64,000 bases of DNA from Selaginella tamariscina (taxonomy: Eukaryota > Streptophyta > Lycopodiopsida > Selaginellales > Selaginellaceae), in NCBI GenBank assembly GCA_003024785.1, contig PUQB01000591.1, forward strand, positions 1 to 64,000, written 5' to 3'. A program made the translations under genes and the position numbers. The notes under the pieces are model-generated. The model did not search any database. It worked only from the letters and a program-made list of their open reading frames with translations, and was not told the DNA's origin. Of this stretch, positions 25,293 through 38,900 are shown piece by piece. Numbering within the stretch: position 1 is the stretch's first letter; each line of letters starts with the position of its first letter.

Positions 25293-25862
25293 TGTCACAA
25301 CCCGATACAGGATACAGGATTCCGGATACAGGATACAGGATGCAGGATCAGGATACAGGATACGGGTTACAGGATATGCCTGCAGGATATTCCTACAGGA
25401 TATACCTATAGGATATGCCTATAGGATATGCTACAGGATATGCCTAGAGGATAAGGGACACTATTCTTAGCTCATGACTAGATTAGACTCATGACTAGAT
25501 TAGCTTGGAGTTGTGAGCATAAAAGCTCCGACCTAATTGTTGTACAATCAGTTACTATCAACACCAGTCATTCTACGATTATTCTTGTTCCTTTCTTGTC
25601 TTGTTCTTGTCTTACTCTTTACCTCTTGCTCCTGTCTTGCTCCCGGATCCTGTCTAGTTCCTGTCTTGTTCCTGGATCCGTCCTGCGCTTTCCTGTCTTG
25701 CTCCCGGATCTTATCCTGATCCTGTCCTGCTCTTGGATCCATCCTGTTCCTGTTCCTGTTCCTGTTCCTAGTTTCTGTCCTGCTCTCGGTCCTATTCCTG
25801 AGTCAAGCCTTCCTGTTCTCGGAATCCTACTCGCTTCCTGGTTCCTGGATCGTGGCTTGACA
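25293..25862 (+). repeat. 3' LTR of the younger Ty3 element
   Basis: Matches 19675-20248 with a rearranged number of GATACAGG units in U3. Ends GGCTTGACA and is followed by the CTATG target-site duplication. Confidence 0.93.
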
Positions 25863-25867
25863 CTATG

Positions 25868-26303
25868 CATCCGAATTTCACCAACTTTGCACGAACATTC
25901 CATGGGACGAGACTGCATTGATCGAACACTTCCGTTTTGGGTTGAGGGATGACGTGAAGGACCTTCTCCTTACGTTACCAGATGCCCAAACATTAGCGGA
26001 GATCATGCAACAAGCTGTTCGTTGTGACAACCGTTTGTTCAAGCGTCGTCAAGGAAAGATCCTGTCAGCAATTCCTGCAAACCAATCCTGCAACTGTGGT
26101 ACATGTTCCTGCACCACCTTCTGGAGTAGTTCTTTATGGAGGTTGAGAAATCCAAACGTGGCTCTCTTTCCGCTGCTGAGAAGTAATGTCGCCGCAGTGA
26201 GAACCTATGCTTATATTGTGGTGAAGCAGGACACAAGGTGGCAAAATGTCCTATTAAAGCTAGGAAGTTCAAGACGCGTGAAGTTGAAGCTGAAGTTTAG
26301 TCG
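25868..26303 (+). pseudogene. gag, second part (older Ty3 element)
   Basis: Resumes exactly where 19674 stops (HPNFTNFARTFHGTRLH in one frame; HFRFGLRDDVKDLLLTLPD in the working frame). The zinc knuckle region is CGEAGHKVAKCP-like. Carries an in-frame TAG near 26298 and other indels. Confidence 0.85.
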
Positions 26304-29300
26304 GAAAACTTCAATGTCCACTTCGTCTAGGAGCCGCGAAGTTGGACGTAGGTGCAGGCTCCATTGGTGCTGCTCATACCATTTCATCACTCAAGTTTCA
26401 TGTACACATTCATTTTAATAATCGAGAGCTCAAGGAGTTTGCCTTGTTAGACACTGGTGCAAATGCATGCTTCATGGATGACACTTTTGCAACTCAACAT
26501 GGCATTTCGGTGGTGAAGTTGAAGCGTGCAGTTCCTGTAAAGGTGGCCGATGGGCGTCTGATTGCTTATGGCGCAGTTACCCATGCTACCGAACCTCTCT
26601 CCTGCAGTCATGGCACATTCAACTATTCAATTTCCTTAACTTGATCAAGACTCGGTCGACTCCCATCATTTTGGGCATGCCATGGTTCATTTTTGCAAAT
26701 CCGCAAATCGACTGGAGGTCTAGGACGCTCACGTTTTCCTCTCCAACAGTTAGGATCAATCATGTACCTTCCTGTGTGCAGGATACATCCTTAGTATCTA
26801 AGGCAGTACAAGCTACAGGATTGACCGTGCCTATTCCTGTATCAGTGTTGAAAACTCCTCCTCGACAAGATTCACCTCATGTTAGTTCCTCAGCACATCC
26901 GCAGACTCTCTCCACTCATGTAAGTTTGCGTTTTTCTATACAGGGTTCTTCCAATCCTGTATCAGTGTCGAAGGTTCCTCCTCAACAGGATCCACCTCCT
27001 GTTGGTTCGTCAGCACATTCGCAGGCTTTCCCCACTCCTGCACAACCACGGACCTGTACAGGATTTTTCCAATCCTGTACACTTGTCAACATCCACATAG
27101 GTTTTCTCCAATCCTGCCTCTTTGTTACTCTGCTTCTGTTCCACCCCCCAAGATCCTTCCTCTTTTTCAGTCACAGCTCCCTCCTTCTCCTCTTCGAGTT
27201 CTTACCACTACCATGCATGAACTTGTCACTGATCCTGCTCCTTTCCACCTTTTTGCCTTTCAAGTAACTTCTACGTCCTCTTTTACCTTTCCTGTATATG
27301 ACTCTCCTGTTTTTCAATCTCCTTCTCCTCCTTCTTCCCTACCATCCAAGAATCACGCCTTTAAGAACGTTTTTGACAAGCACAAGGCTGCAATTCTTCC
27401 TGTTCACAGGTCCTACGACTGTCCTATTAATCTTGCGGAAAAAAAACTCCACAGTTGGACCGATTTATGCATTGTCACCCACAGAGTTGGAGGTTCTTCG
27501 TCAGTACATCGAGGACAACTTGGCATTCGGCTTCATTCGTCACTCAAAGTCCCCTGCAGGAGCGCCTATCTTCTTTGTCAAGAAGAAGGATGGGAGTTTA
27601 CATTTGGTTGTGGACTACAGGGTTTGAACCAAGTCACCATTCGGAATCGGTACCCATTGCCATTGATCCCGGAACTTCTGATCGGCTGCGAGGAGCAAAG
27701 GTGTTCACGAAGATTGACTTACGAGGGGCCTACAACCTTGTACGGATTCGTCCAGGCGATGAGTGGAAGACTGCCTTTCGTATAAGGTATGGACACTTCG
27801 AGTACACGGTGATGCCCTTCAGCCTTACCAATGCCCCAGCCGTGTTCCAACACATGGTGAACGACATCTTTCGTGACTTCTTAGACCAGTTTGTGGTGAT
27901 CTACCTTGATGACATTTTGATTTTTCCAAAGACCAGGCGGCACATGACAACACGTACGATTAGTTCTACAGCGGCTTCCGAGCATGGCCTGTATGCGAAG
28001 TTGGAGAAGTGTTTTTTCTACAGGGATTCTGTGGAGTTCTTGGGCTACATCGTCTCTCCTGCTGGCGTTTCCATGGACATGCACAAGGTGAAGACCATCG
28101 TGGAGTGGGAGAGGCCCAAGTCTGTACAAGATGTACAATGTTTCCTTGGCTTTGCAAACTTCTACAGGCGGTTATACAGGACTTTTCCAAGCGTGTACTT
28201 CCACTCACGGAACTCACCAAGCGCACAAGGGTTTTCTCTTGGTCTGACAAGGCGGAACATGCATTCACAACACTCAAGGACGCCTTCACGACAGCTCTGA
28301 TTTTAGCACATCCTGACTCTTCTCGTCCTTTCTTCGTTGAAGCAGATGCCTCGGATTTTGCAGTAGGATCCATCCTATCACAAGTTGGAAAAGACAAGTT
28401 GCTTCATCCTGTAGCTTTTCACTCTCGTAAGTTCCTTTCGGCGGAGATCAATTACGAAATTCATGACAAGGAACTCAAGGTCATTGTGGATTCGTTCGAG
28501 GAGTGGCGGCATTTCCTGGAAGGTGCTGCGCATCCTATACAAGTTCTTATGGATCACAAGAACCTGGAGTATTTTCAAATGGCTCGAGTTCTCAGTCGAC
28601 GACAGGCTAGGTGGGCGGAGTTCCTATCACGTTTTGATTTCGTCATCGTCTACAGGCCTGGTTTTCGGAATGGCAAGGCGGACACATTGTTTAGGCGCTC
28701 TTACCTTGCACCGATCCCGGGCGATCCTGCATATGACTGTCAAAGACAAGTGTTGTTGGGTCCTGATCGTTTCCGGCTTGCGACAGTACATGTTCATCAG
28801 GCTCCAGCAATTCAACACTCCTACAGGACATCCGTTCGCAGTTGGCTACAGACGACTTGGCAAAGAATGTGTTTTCACACATTCATCCTAACATTGCAAG
28901 TTCCTCTTCCTCCAGTTCCCGTTCAGACTACAAGTTATTTACCATACAGGATGGACTCCTGTACCGGGAAGGTCTCCTGTACGTTCCTGTTGGTATTTCT
29001 AGGACTCGTGTGGTACAGAATTGTCATGATACCCTAGCTACAGGACATTTTGGTGTAGCCAAGACAGTGGAGTTGGTGACTCGCAACTATTGGTGGCCTG
29101 GGTTGCGAGGTTTTGTGGAAAGGTTTGTACAGAGCTGTGACACTTGTAATAGGTCGAAGATGCCTCATCATGCACCCTTTGGTCTTCTTCGTCCTCTTCC
29201 TGTTCCTTTTGCTCCTTGGAGATCCATTTCTATGGATTTCCTCACAGATCTTCCTCCTTCTTGTGGATTTGATGCAGTTCTTGTGGTGGTTGACCGTTTC

Positions 29301-30300
29301 ACTAAGCAGGCTCATTTCCTACCCTACAACAAGACAGCTACAGGTCAGACAACTGCTGAGTTGGTGATCCGTGAAGTGTTCCGACATCATGGTCTTCCTG
29401 AGAGCATTGTTTCTGATCAAGATCCACAATTCATGTTCAAGTTTTGGCGAGAGCTTCTTCGGAGTTTACAGATTAAAGCAGATCTTTCTTCAGGATATCA
29501 TCCGCAAATTGATGGGCAGTCCGAACGCACAATTCAGACCTTGGAACAGTATCTTCGTTGCTTCATTAGTTACCAGCAGGACAACTGGTTGGACCTTCTT
29601 CCAATGGCGGAGTTTGCCTATAACAACTCCGTTCACACATCTACAGGACAGACACCTTTCTTTGCTCTTACAGGCCACCATCCACGTTTTGACTTTGCTC
29701 CTCCCGCTTCTCCTTCTTCCGCTCCTGCAGTACAGGATTGTCTCCAGCATCTTCGTCAGGTACAGGATGATCTCCGAGTTCATCTTCAGCATGCACATGA
29801 ATGATACAAGCATCATGCTGATGCTCACCGTCAACCGGCACCTGCATACAAGATTGGTGATCTCGTGTAGCTTCTTCGTCGACATATTCCACCAACAGGC
29901 CTTCTTCTAAGTTGGATTTTTAATGATTGGGCCCTTACAGAATTGTGGCAGAGGTCAATCCTGTAGCTTTTTGACTCGAATTACCATCTACGGTGAAACT
30001 TCATCCTGTGTTTCACACCTCCTTGTTGGAGCCGTATCATCCTTCTTCTCTTCGGTCGTGCTCTTCTCCTCCCCCTCCTGTGGTCATTGATATTGAATCT
30101 GAGTACGAAGTTGCAGCCATCCTTGATTCTCGTCTTCATCGCCGCCAACTCCAATACTTGGTGGATTGGAAAGGTTATTTGCCTACTGATCGCACTTGGG
30201 AACCTGCATCCAACTTACTCCATGCTTCTTCCAAATTGCTGCCTTTCATCGACATTATCCTGCTAAACCAGGTCCAAGACTTGTGGAACTCGTCTTTAGG
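26304..30300 (+). pseudogene. pol (older Ty3 element), frameshifted
   Basis: Same domain order as the younger copy: protease FALLDTGANACFMDD (about 26445), RT with VVIYLDDILIFP (about 27890-27930), RNase H through [20 protein letters not shown], and a long uninterrupted integrase stretch (28842-29804). GPY region and chromodomain (SEYEVAAILDSRLHRRQLQ) end near 30290. Frameshifts near 27430, 27630, 27690, 27925, 28175 and 28820; in-frame stop and frame change near 29805-29870. Confidence 0.9.
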
Positions 30301-30309
30301 AGGAGGTGC

Positions 30310-30893
30310 TGTCATGACCCAATACAAGATACAGGATTCCGGATACAGGATATGAGTTGCAGGATATTCCTATAGGGATTCCGGATACAGGATACGGTCA
30401 TAGGATATTCTTACAGGATATACCACAGGATATGCCTAAAGGATAAGGGATATGTGGACTCATCTTAGCCTCTGCATGCATGCAACCACTTTTAGCACTC
30501 ATGCCTAGATTAGCTCTTGGAGTTGTGAGCATAAAAGCTCCGACCTAATTGTTGTACAATCATTTACTATCAACACCAGTCTTACTACGATCAATCTCTT
30601 GTCTTGTTCTTGTCTTGTTTCTTGTTTTCTTCTTGTCTCGCTCTGGATCTTGTCCTACTCCTGTCTCGCTCCTGGATCCTATCCTGCTCCTATCTTGTTT
30701 CCGGATCCTGTCCTGTTTCTGTCTTGTTCTTGGATCCTGTCCTGCGCCTTCCTGTTTTGCTCCCGGATCCTATCATGTTCTTGTCTTGCTCCTGAGTTCC
30801 TGAGTTCCTGTCTTGCTCTCCGTCTTACTCCTGAGTAAGCCTTTTTGTTCTTGAATCCTGCTCTTTTCCTGGTTCCTAGATCGTGACTTAACA
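30310..30893 (+). repeat. 3' LTR of the older Ty3 element
   Basis: Starts TGTCATGACCC, ends GACTTAACA and matches 18506-19104. The predicted transcript-start word is CATTTACTATCAA, one substitution from the other three LTRs. Confidence 0.9.
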
Positions 30894-32914
30894 TCTGTTG
30901 GATGACCCAAAATATTAAGTTCAATTTTTTTAATATAAGCTTTCACATCCTATGTTTTCACAGAGGTGCTTACCTGGTGACACTACATATGTACTTATCA
31001 ATTGTTATTATTAATATTATGAGTGTTGTATTTGAAAATACCTTAAACAACTTGGGGCATGCACATGCAAAGTATTTGTATGTGGTCTTCTTTGCATTTA
31101 CCCTTGTAAGCTTCTTTGTTAGGCTAGACAAAACCTTTGCAAAGTTAAATATATTTTTGTCCCACATGATTAGCCAACCTTTGTTTACAACATCTTCAAA
31201 AGTTTAACAATTAGAATTATGAGCATCAATTCCCACACTCTTGCAATTGGGCTCTATCTTCTCTATGTAAACTGTCTTCTCCTTGTAACCTGTTGCACAC
31301 CATTCATCTAGTTAGTGATTGCTGCATATGCTACTATGGTTGAGTTGTTATTCAACATGTAAACTTCATCACCTAAGTCAAGGTTTATTTGCATATAAAA
31401 TAAAAAATAATAATTAGATAGAACTTGTATGTCTCTCTATATCTCTTTTCCTACTATGTCTCTCTCTTACTATTTTTCTCCTACCATCTCTCTCTCTCTC
31501 TCACACACACACACAAGCCCACACGAATGAGTTCCACACACAAGCAACCATGAGGCTTTATATAAAAAAAAATGGAAAATATTAAGCTTTCATTAAATAT
31601 AGTTTTATATAATAACATATGTATATATAGTGGAGCAATTACTATATTTATATACATTATATGCATTTATTTAAGTCATTATTTGTGTGTGTGTGGGGGA
31701 AAAGGTATGAGAAGGCTCTAGAATAAGGTCTCAAATATGACACAAGCACCAAGTACTTACTTCTAACTAACTACATATAGAATTGTATATACTCATTTAG
31801 AGCGTGTTTGTCTCCTCCTTGCCTAAACATCTTGGTTCTTAGTTGAGTTCAAAGATTTCTTTTAAGAAGATCTTGGAAGTGACTTTGTGAGAAGCTTGTT
31901 TTTTAACTCCTTATCCTTTGTTGTTTTTGCATTGTCAATGCTCTTTTGAAAGTTTTTATTGACTTGCTTTTGCTGCTGAATTTTATGGTCCCTATAGTGA
32001 CATGCTCCATCACCATCTCAAACTTCTTTGAAGAGGAATTGCTGCTCTTTTTCTAATAATGAAAACCAATTAAGCATGAAATTATGCATTATTACACAAG
32101 CATGCACGCATAAATATGTTTGTATATAATTTATTGGTTTTAGTATATGTATATCAACTTGTGTGTGTGTGTGAGAAAGAGACCTTTGATTTTGCATTAT
32201 TTTTTTTCCTTATTTTCTTTTTGTAGAAACTTTGGCTCACTGTTTTCCTCTACATCAATGTTCTTAATCTTCTTTAGATTAAATTGTTGAGTTTGGACAT
32301 ATTCCCATTAATATATATTGAGAGTGGAGATGAATGTTGTGGACTCTATACTAAGTATGGATTTATATTTTTTATAACCCATTGAAATAAAAATAAAACT
32401 ATCTTTACACATGCAAAAAAACACACACACATACTCATATAGTATATATACAAGTTTTATGTATGTAAATACATGTGACTTTGCAGTGTTGTTTGATAGA
32501 GGCATTTGCAAGTGGGCATTCACATGTGCTTCATTTTGTATGTCCATTTCATAGTGGCATGCACAAGTGTCAATGTTGTTCTGGTTAGAAACCTCTACCT
32601 AGAAAAAATATATAAAGTAAGTTAATACATATACAATCCACGACACATTCAATGTTTTTAGGCAAAAATTGTATGACACAATTAATCCAAATACTTGTGA
32701 GTTTGCAATGTTTTTCGTTATTGGTATGTTTGGTTTTGTAACAACTTTGGACTCTATAATCATTAATTTTTTTCTTCTTGTCAAGTTAGATCTTTAGCTT
32801 GTAATAATATTCTTCATATATATTATGAAGATTATATATATTGATCATATTCCATCTCTCTCTCCCTCCCTCTCTTTTTGCTCGATGCTGCCCTAATTAG
32901 CCTCCTATTGTAAG

Positions 32915-32916
<2 letters not shown>

Positions 32917-32961
<45 letters not shown>
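32917..32961. repeat. (TA)n microsatellite
   Basis: Uninterrupted TA dinucleotides. Confidence 0.95.
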
Positions 32962-32962
<1 letters not shown>

Positions 32963-35900
32963 CAAAACCATGAATAAATTTATGTATTCAAATAATAAAT
33001 TTATGAAGTAGCATGAATATATTAAATAGCTATTTATATGCATTTATATAACATTTAATAATGTGTGGTTAAATATATAAACCCATATGTACAAACAATT
33101 GAACATAGCATAGAAAATAAAGCAAGCGTTAAATAATATGTGTTTTGGTATGCCACAATTTATGAGTCTTACATGAATGATATGCCTTGAGGATGCTTTG
33201 GTATTGTCAATTGCTTGTTGCTTTTATTGCCCAATCCTAGACTGTGATTCTAGGCCTAGAGCACTTTACAGATGCTTTAATTGATTTTGTTGCCTTCACA
33301 TTAAAATAAGCACACACCCAAGCTAAAGTTGATCTACTTCCAGTAGCTTTCTTTTATCTTTATGAAAAGAAAATATGTGATGTCATTCTTCTCGATAAAA
33401 CCTATGTTATTATTCTTCTTGATTGGTTCTTAAATCTTAAGACTTGCGTTAATTTCTCCACACGATACCTATTTAGTGTGGTGCTATCCCAATTTCCCTC
33501 ATATCTCAGCCACTTTAAACCTAATGATGCCATGGGAAAAAGGCTAGGGTTTAATAAAGTTAGAACCCTTAACATACATGCCTTCAATGCTTGCTACACA
33601 AGTTTCAATTAGATTTCTCTCTCTATTAATCACAATAAATTTTTTAAAAAGACACATGGTGTGTAAATTCTATAAAATTATATCATATATAAGTCATATA
33701 TTAATAAAGTGGCAAAACGTAGCAAAAATGGCAAAAAACGAGATTGTTTTTAAACAAATTATAAATTATAAATTAACATAAATATTGAGAATATTCATAG
33801 AATATTCTTGAATATGCTTTATTAATTAATCTTTAATCTATTGAACTAAACAAAGTTGAAATGAATGAACTATGAAATAGCCATGAAATGTGTTTCATAT
33901 ACCATGAAAGATCCATCTCACTTGACACGATAATTATTACAAGCCATTCCCTTCATGCATTCACTGGGATAAGTGATTAGTTTGTTTGTGTTTTTCCATA
34001 TTTTTAGAAACTTAGACATTAATTAACACTTATTGTATATATATATTTATGGAAGAAGAATTATATTATTTACAAAGCTAGTCATTGAAGCCCTTTTGAT
34101 TTGCATATAAAGTGCCTTTTATGCATCTTCAAGGGAATGAGATCAATTTCTGCCTTTAGTGTTCGTATATCTATAGCCTCTGTAAGTAAGATGTGAACAC
34201 TTGTTTGGCAAGGTTATTGATTCGCATAGGCTTGATGCTATTTTTTCTATCCACCATATATAATGTTGGCCGTGTTTATCATTTGTTTGGCATTTGATAT
34301 ACTGACATCTAACAATGTATCTTCCTACTTGGTTGGCTTTGGTTGAGAATCCTTTGGTCAGCGTCATACCATCTCATGCATTCTTTTCCTATTAATGGAA
34401 TGCCATGTGATTCTTCTAATGCAAGACCTTTGCAGAGATTCACTAATGCCAGATATAAATACAACTTTATCTATGTGCCATTGCACAAGTCTTCCACTTA
34501 AAAGCTAGAGTGCCAGATCTTGCACGAATGTTAACAAAACAATAATCTCAAACCAGCCAAGAGTTCTATTTCCAATTGAGTCATTCAAATGTGTAATTAT
34601 GACAATCTCATTAGTAAATGACACATCATTCTCACCAAATAGCACCACCTCAATGCCTACCTATGTAATTTTTTGTGAATCACAATGGAAGAATCAGATG
34701 CTACATCAAGTGAGCTTGCATGTTGTCCCTAACTTTGAGGAGACCCAAGCACCCTCAATCTAAACAAAGACTAAGCAACAAGACATTTGTGGTGCGGTTC
34801 AAAATCAATTATGTTTATACCAGAAAGACTTGTAAAACTTTTATGTAAGCTTTGTTGTGTATCAAAGGTGCAAATAACATTTTTGCATAGGGTCTAGAGA
34901 TACAATGCTACCATTCACTTGATGAGTCAGCTCCACAAAGTTGATTCTGCAAATGTTATTGTTTCTAAAAAAGGTAAATTAAGATCATGTTGGGAACTAT
35001 TTAATATGAATTTTATGGCAAAATGTTTAAGAGACTATTCTCATTAAGAAATCAAATAGGCTAACAAGAATATTCTTGTTATATCTTATCTAGGTTGAAA
35101 AAGACTTTGAAAGGACTCATATGTTGAACGACACTAATCTTGTTAAACCAAGAATAAATGGTGTAACGAAATTGTTTTCTTAAGGCATATCTAGAAAAAC
35201 ACTTTGTTCAAGCGATTATGACTAAGGAAATACATAATGAGAATGTTTTCATTAATAAGTCAATTAGAATTATACAAATTTGAGTTTAAGGGTGTTTTTT
35301 AAAATGATAAATAAGATTATTCTCATCTTGGATGCATATATATCTACAATATAATATCCTTTATTAAATAGAATATCCTAAGGGAATATTCTTTATATGA
35401 ATTGAATCACAAAATGATCTCATTCTATGCATGTACTAAATAGAATATTCATAAGGAATATTTTAGGGGAAGTGAAACAAAAGAAGAGTCTTATTTTAAA
35501 TAATAACATGCTGAATGTAAAAGAATAAATGTTTAAGCTTACCAACTATAAGTTATGTGATGTTGTGAATGATGGTAGTTTGCTTTTATGTAAGGTGTTG
35601 TTAAAGAACAAGGGACTGAACATTGTAGTGTTTATCGTTCCTCATATGCAAAAATTTTATGTGCTTGTTGATATTTATGTTTGTTTGAAATTCAAATGCA
35701 ATTATCATTTATTCACCAATGCTCTAGATTGTGCAAGCCTATCAATTTTGCAACTCAGTGAACCAAATTTTAACAACTCATTGATCTTCTAACTATCTAC
35801 CATTTATATCAATCCTTTCACATCATGATTATTCTTATATGGTTAAAGTCTACTCTACTCTATTGTTTATTTTACAATTTAAATTGTACAGGTATGTCAA

Positions 35901-38900
35901 TACTTACATGTCCTTCATTATTATTGTCCAAGCTGCAGTGCTTCCAATTATTATGTCACCCTATTAATTTTGGTGCTACTAATTAGCTCATCAATTCATG
36001 TTGTAGCCTAAACAATGGAATAATATTTATGTATTTTTATTAAGTTCAAATAGAACTTCTACTACATGTCTCTTCCATTTACCACCACAAGTAGGACATG
36101 GAACTTTCACTACTTGTTCACCAAGTACTTTCTTAACATTTAACTCCACTCAAGGCTCTTCAAGGATCGTTGTTCTTCATTCACCTTAAGTGGAGCTTCA
36201 CTACTTGATGAAGATAAAAAAGGATTTATACACCTAATCGCTCCTATACACTTTGTTTCTTAAATCCATTTTCTTTTGTCCATTTATTCCCATGAAATAA
36301 AATACAAGTATTTAACACTCTCAACCCAAAAAAACTTTAGAAAACTTACTACATTTTCCTTCGTGCACCTCTCCTTTGTTACTAGTAACTAGCGTATACT
36401 TGAAATTAAAATATTCTACATATTCCTTGACTTTAGTCAAGTATATCTTCTCAATGACATCTCTGAATTGCATGAACTTAAGCTCTTTAAAATTTACTCA
36501 GCAAGCTTTACAACTTCTCTCTGAAAGGCTCCTTATCAAAATCTCACTTCCTTTTTCACCCTCCTCAACCCACACACAAACATATTTTGAACACTTTAAT
36601 GACATACATGTCATCTACACTAGTGGATATAATTTTCAAAACTTACCAAAACAACCTCTAAGAATATTTGAGGAATATCATATATAGGGAATATTCTTTG
36701 TGTAAATTTATACCACCAGCTTATTAGAGATTATACTTTGCTTATCTGGATTGATTAATCACATAATTTAAAAACAAAATAAAACAAAAAGACAAACATA
36801 AAAATTCAAGTTATTCCTAATAATTTTTAAAATAAAAGAAAATGACTAAAACAACAAAAACAAAACTCATTTACAATCCACTAATAATTTACTTTCCATA
36901 TCAAGGTCTTTGACGTGTGGATTATTCCTAAATCATTTTGATAATTTTACATTACATTAATATGGACACATGTTGCACATGCGTTTGGACACATGGTGCT
37001 TCGAAATTTGTGACTAAGGTTTGTGACATCGTCTTGTTAGGGCTTGCTGCCATTGTTGTTTTCTTATATTGGGGTTTTCCTATAGTTAGGTTTTCAATAG
37101 ATTTTCTGCGTATTTTCTGTACATTCCCTTTTATTCATTGATTGGTTTTCCATTGACTCATTGATTTCATCAATTATGTTTTTTCGATATTGATTTATTG
37201 ATTAGGGTTTCTTTAAATCTTGTAGATTGGATTGCCTGTCATTTGAATTTCTTAATTTCGCCATTGGGTTATCATAATTTCACTAATGAGGTGTTTGATT
37301 GGATTTTTTGCCATTATGGTATAAGGTTTGAATTCGCCATTGGGGTTCGCTGTTTTATCTTTGATTGCTTCTATAGTGCTTATATTGCACTTCCATAATT
37401 ACACCAACTCCACAATGGCGTAGAAGGTAATACTGTTTCATTATGTTAAATGATATAGTTTGATTTCTATTGTAAACATGGTAGAAGCATTTCATTCTAT
37501 AGATCCCCTCTTTGTTGTTGATGAGCAAATCCAAATATTTCTTCTGATGTGCAAGATTTGTTAATTTTGCAGTGCTTGTTTTCCAAAACAAGATTAAAAA
37601 TACATTTTTCCATTAACATAGAGAAATCTCCTTTTTAGCTGGAAAATAATGTTTTATAGAACGAGATACCGTTTGAGAAACCTTTAGGACATTGGTAACT
37701 AGTAGATGAATGTTTCTCGTTTTGAATTTTATTACTGAATCAATGTTACTAATATTTAAATACTATAACCAATATGTCATTTAGAACAACTAAGATGGTA
37801 TTCTACACTCCTACAGAACAAAATGCTTCTTATTCTATTATTTGATCCCTAGAACAACACTTGCTTTATGAATGAGGTAAAAAACAAAAACCATCTCACT
37901 CATATTTATGTTATTGACAATGTGATTGTCGTTTATGTATTAAAGCAGTCTCTATTCATTTGTAGACACTCATGCAATGTTATCATTTTCCATAATTAGA
38001 ATATAAAGAACTTAATTACTTTTTTCTTATGTAAGTATGACCCATCTTTCAAAAGTTGATTACATAACTTTATTTTGTTATTTATTTATTAATTTCAATT
38101 TACATGCAAATATATTAACATTAAAAATTATAACACAAGAACTACAATAATTTATTTAAATTTATGAAAGTGTACATGTAATCTTATGACTTTATATTTT
38201 ATAATTTTTATTTAAAATAATGAAAGGTAAAATATTATTAATGTATATATATGCAAATATGAGTAATAAATATAATTATGAATTGATTTACAAATTATAT
38301 TTATCAAATGAATATAAAAATTAGACCTTTTACTATGGAAGAAATTATGAGTTTACGAATTATAAAGTGACATGCTTATAGAAGTTTATTTACTAAAGTT
38401 TGTACACTTATAGTTTGTTTGATTATAACAAAGTCTAAACTTTCATTAATTTTTATATACATATGCATTTAAAAATTAATATAATTTTTAAATTAATTAA
38501 TATTTAAAGATATTAATGTTCTATTCATATTCCAACATCAATAATTTTTAACATTTCTTCATTTAAAATTAAAAGTTAGAAATGTAAAGTTATAAACGAT
38601 TACATAAACATTTCTATAAATTAATATGAAATAGTATGTTCTTGTTTTATGATTTTTTAATGTTGATATGGTACATATGTAATTTAATTTTTTTTTAGGA
38701 AAAAAAAAAACCCTATAATTTACTTATGGAAGATGAATCGTACTTACATAAGGAAAAAATCATTAACTATGCAGAACAAAGTCTAGACTTTTGCTAACTT
38801 TTATAGACATATGCATTTAAAATTTTATAGATTTTATAAATTATTTAATAAATAAACGTATTGTTTTTAAAGACATACATGAAAAAATACCCACTAGACA

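Larger units (their letters stand above)
19675..25862 (+). mobile_element. Younger chromodomain Ty3/gypsy retrotransposon nested in gag of the older copy
   Basis: Bounded by LTRs 19675-20248 and 25293-25862, TGTCAC..TTGACA. A perfect 5-bp target-site duplication CTATG lies at 19670-19674 and 25863-25867. Removing the element restores continuous gag (TTCCATCTATG joined to CATCCGAATTTC), matching the intact order at 20840-20856 in the younger copy. It carries gag and pol (protease, RT, RNase H, integrase, chromodomain) with several one-base indels. The two LTRs differ mainly in the number of GGATACAG-type units in U3. Confidence 0.96.
18506..30893 (+). mobile_element. Older chromodomain Ty3/gypsy LTR retrotransposon, split by a younger copy
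   Basis: LTRs at 18506-19104 and 30310-30893 start TGT and end ACA. Flanking 5-mers TCTAT (18501-18505) and TCTGT (30894-30898) differ at one base, consistent with an aged target-site duplication. The internal region begins with the putative PBS at 19107, then gag (19194-19674), and resumes after the nested insertion at 25868 with the rest of gag and pol. Order is gag, protease, RT, RNase H, integrase, GPY/F-like region, chromodomain, which is typical of chromoviruses. It has many indels and stops, so it is not autonomous. Confidence 0.93.

Noticed and set aside
30894..38000. Protein-coding genes in the AT-rich desert
   Set aside because: Only short open frames with AT-driven composition, no splice-joined domains and no motifs I recognise.
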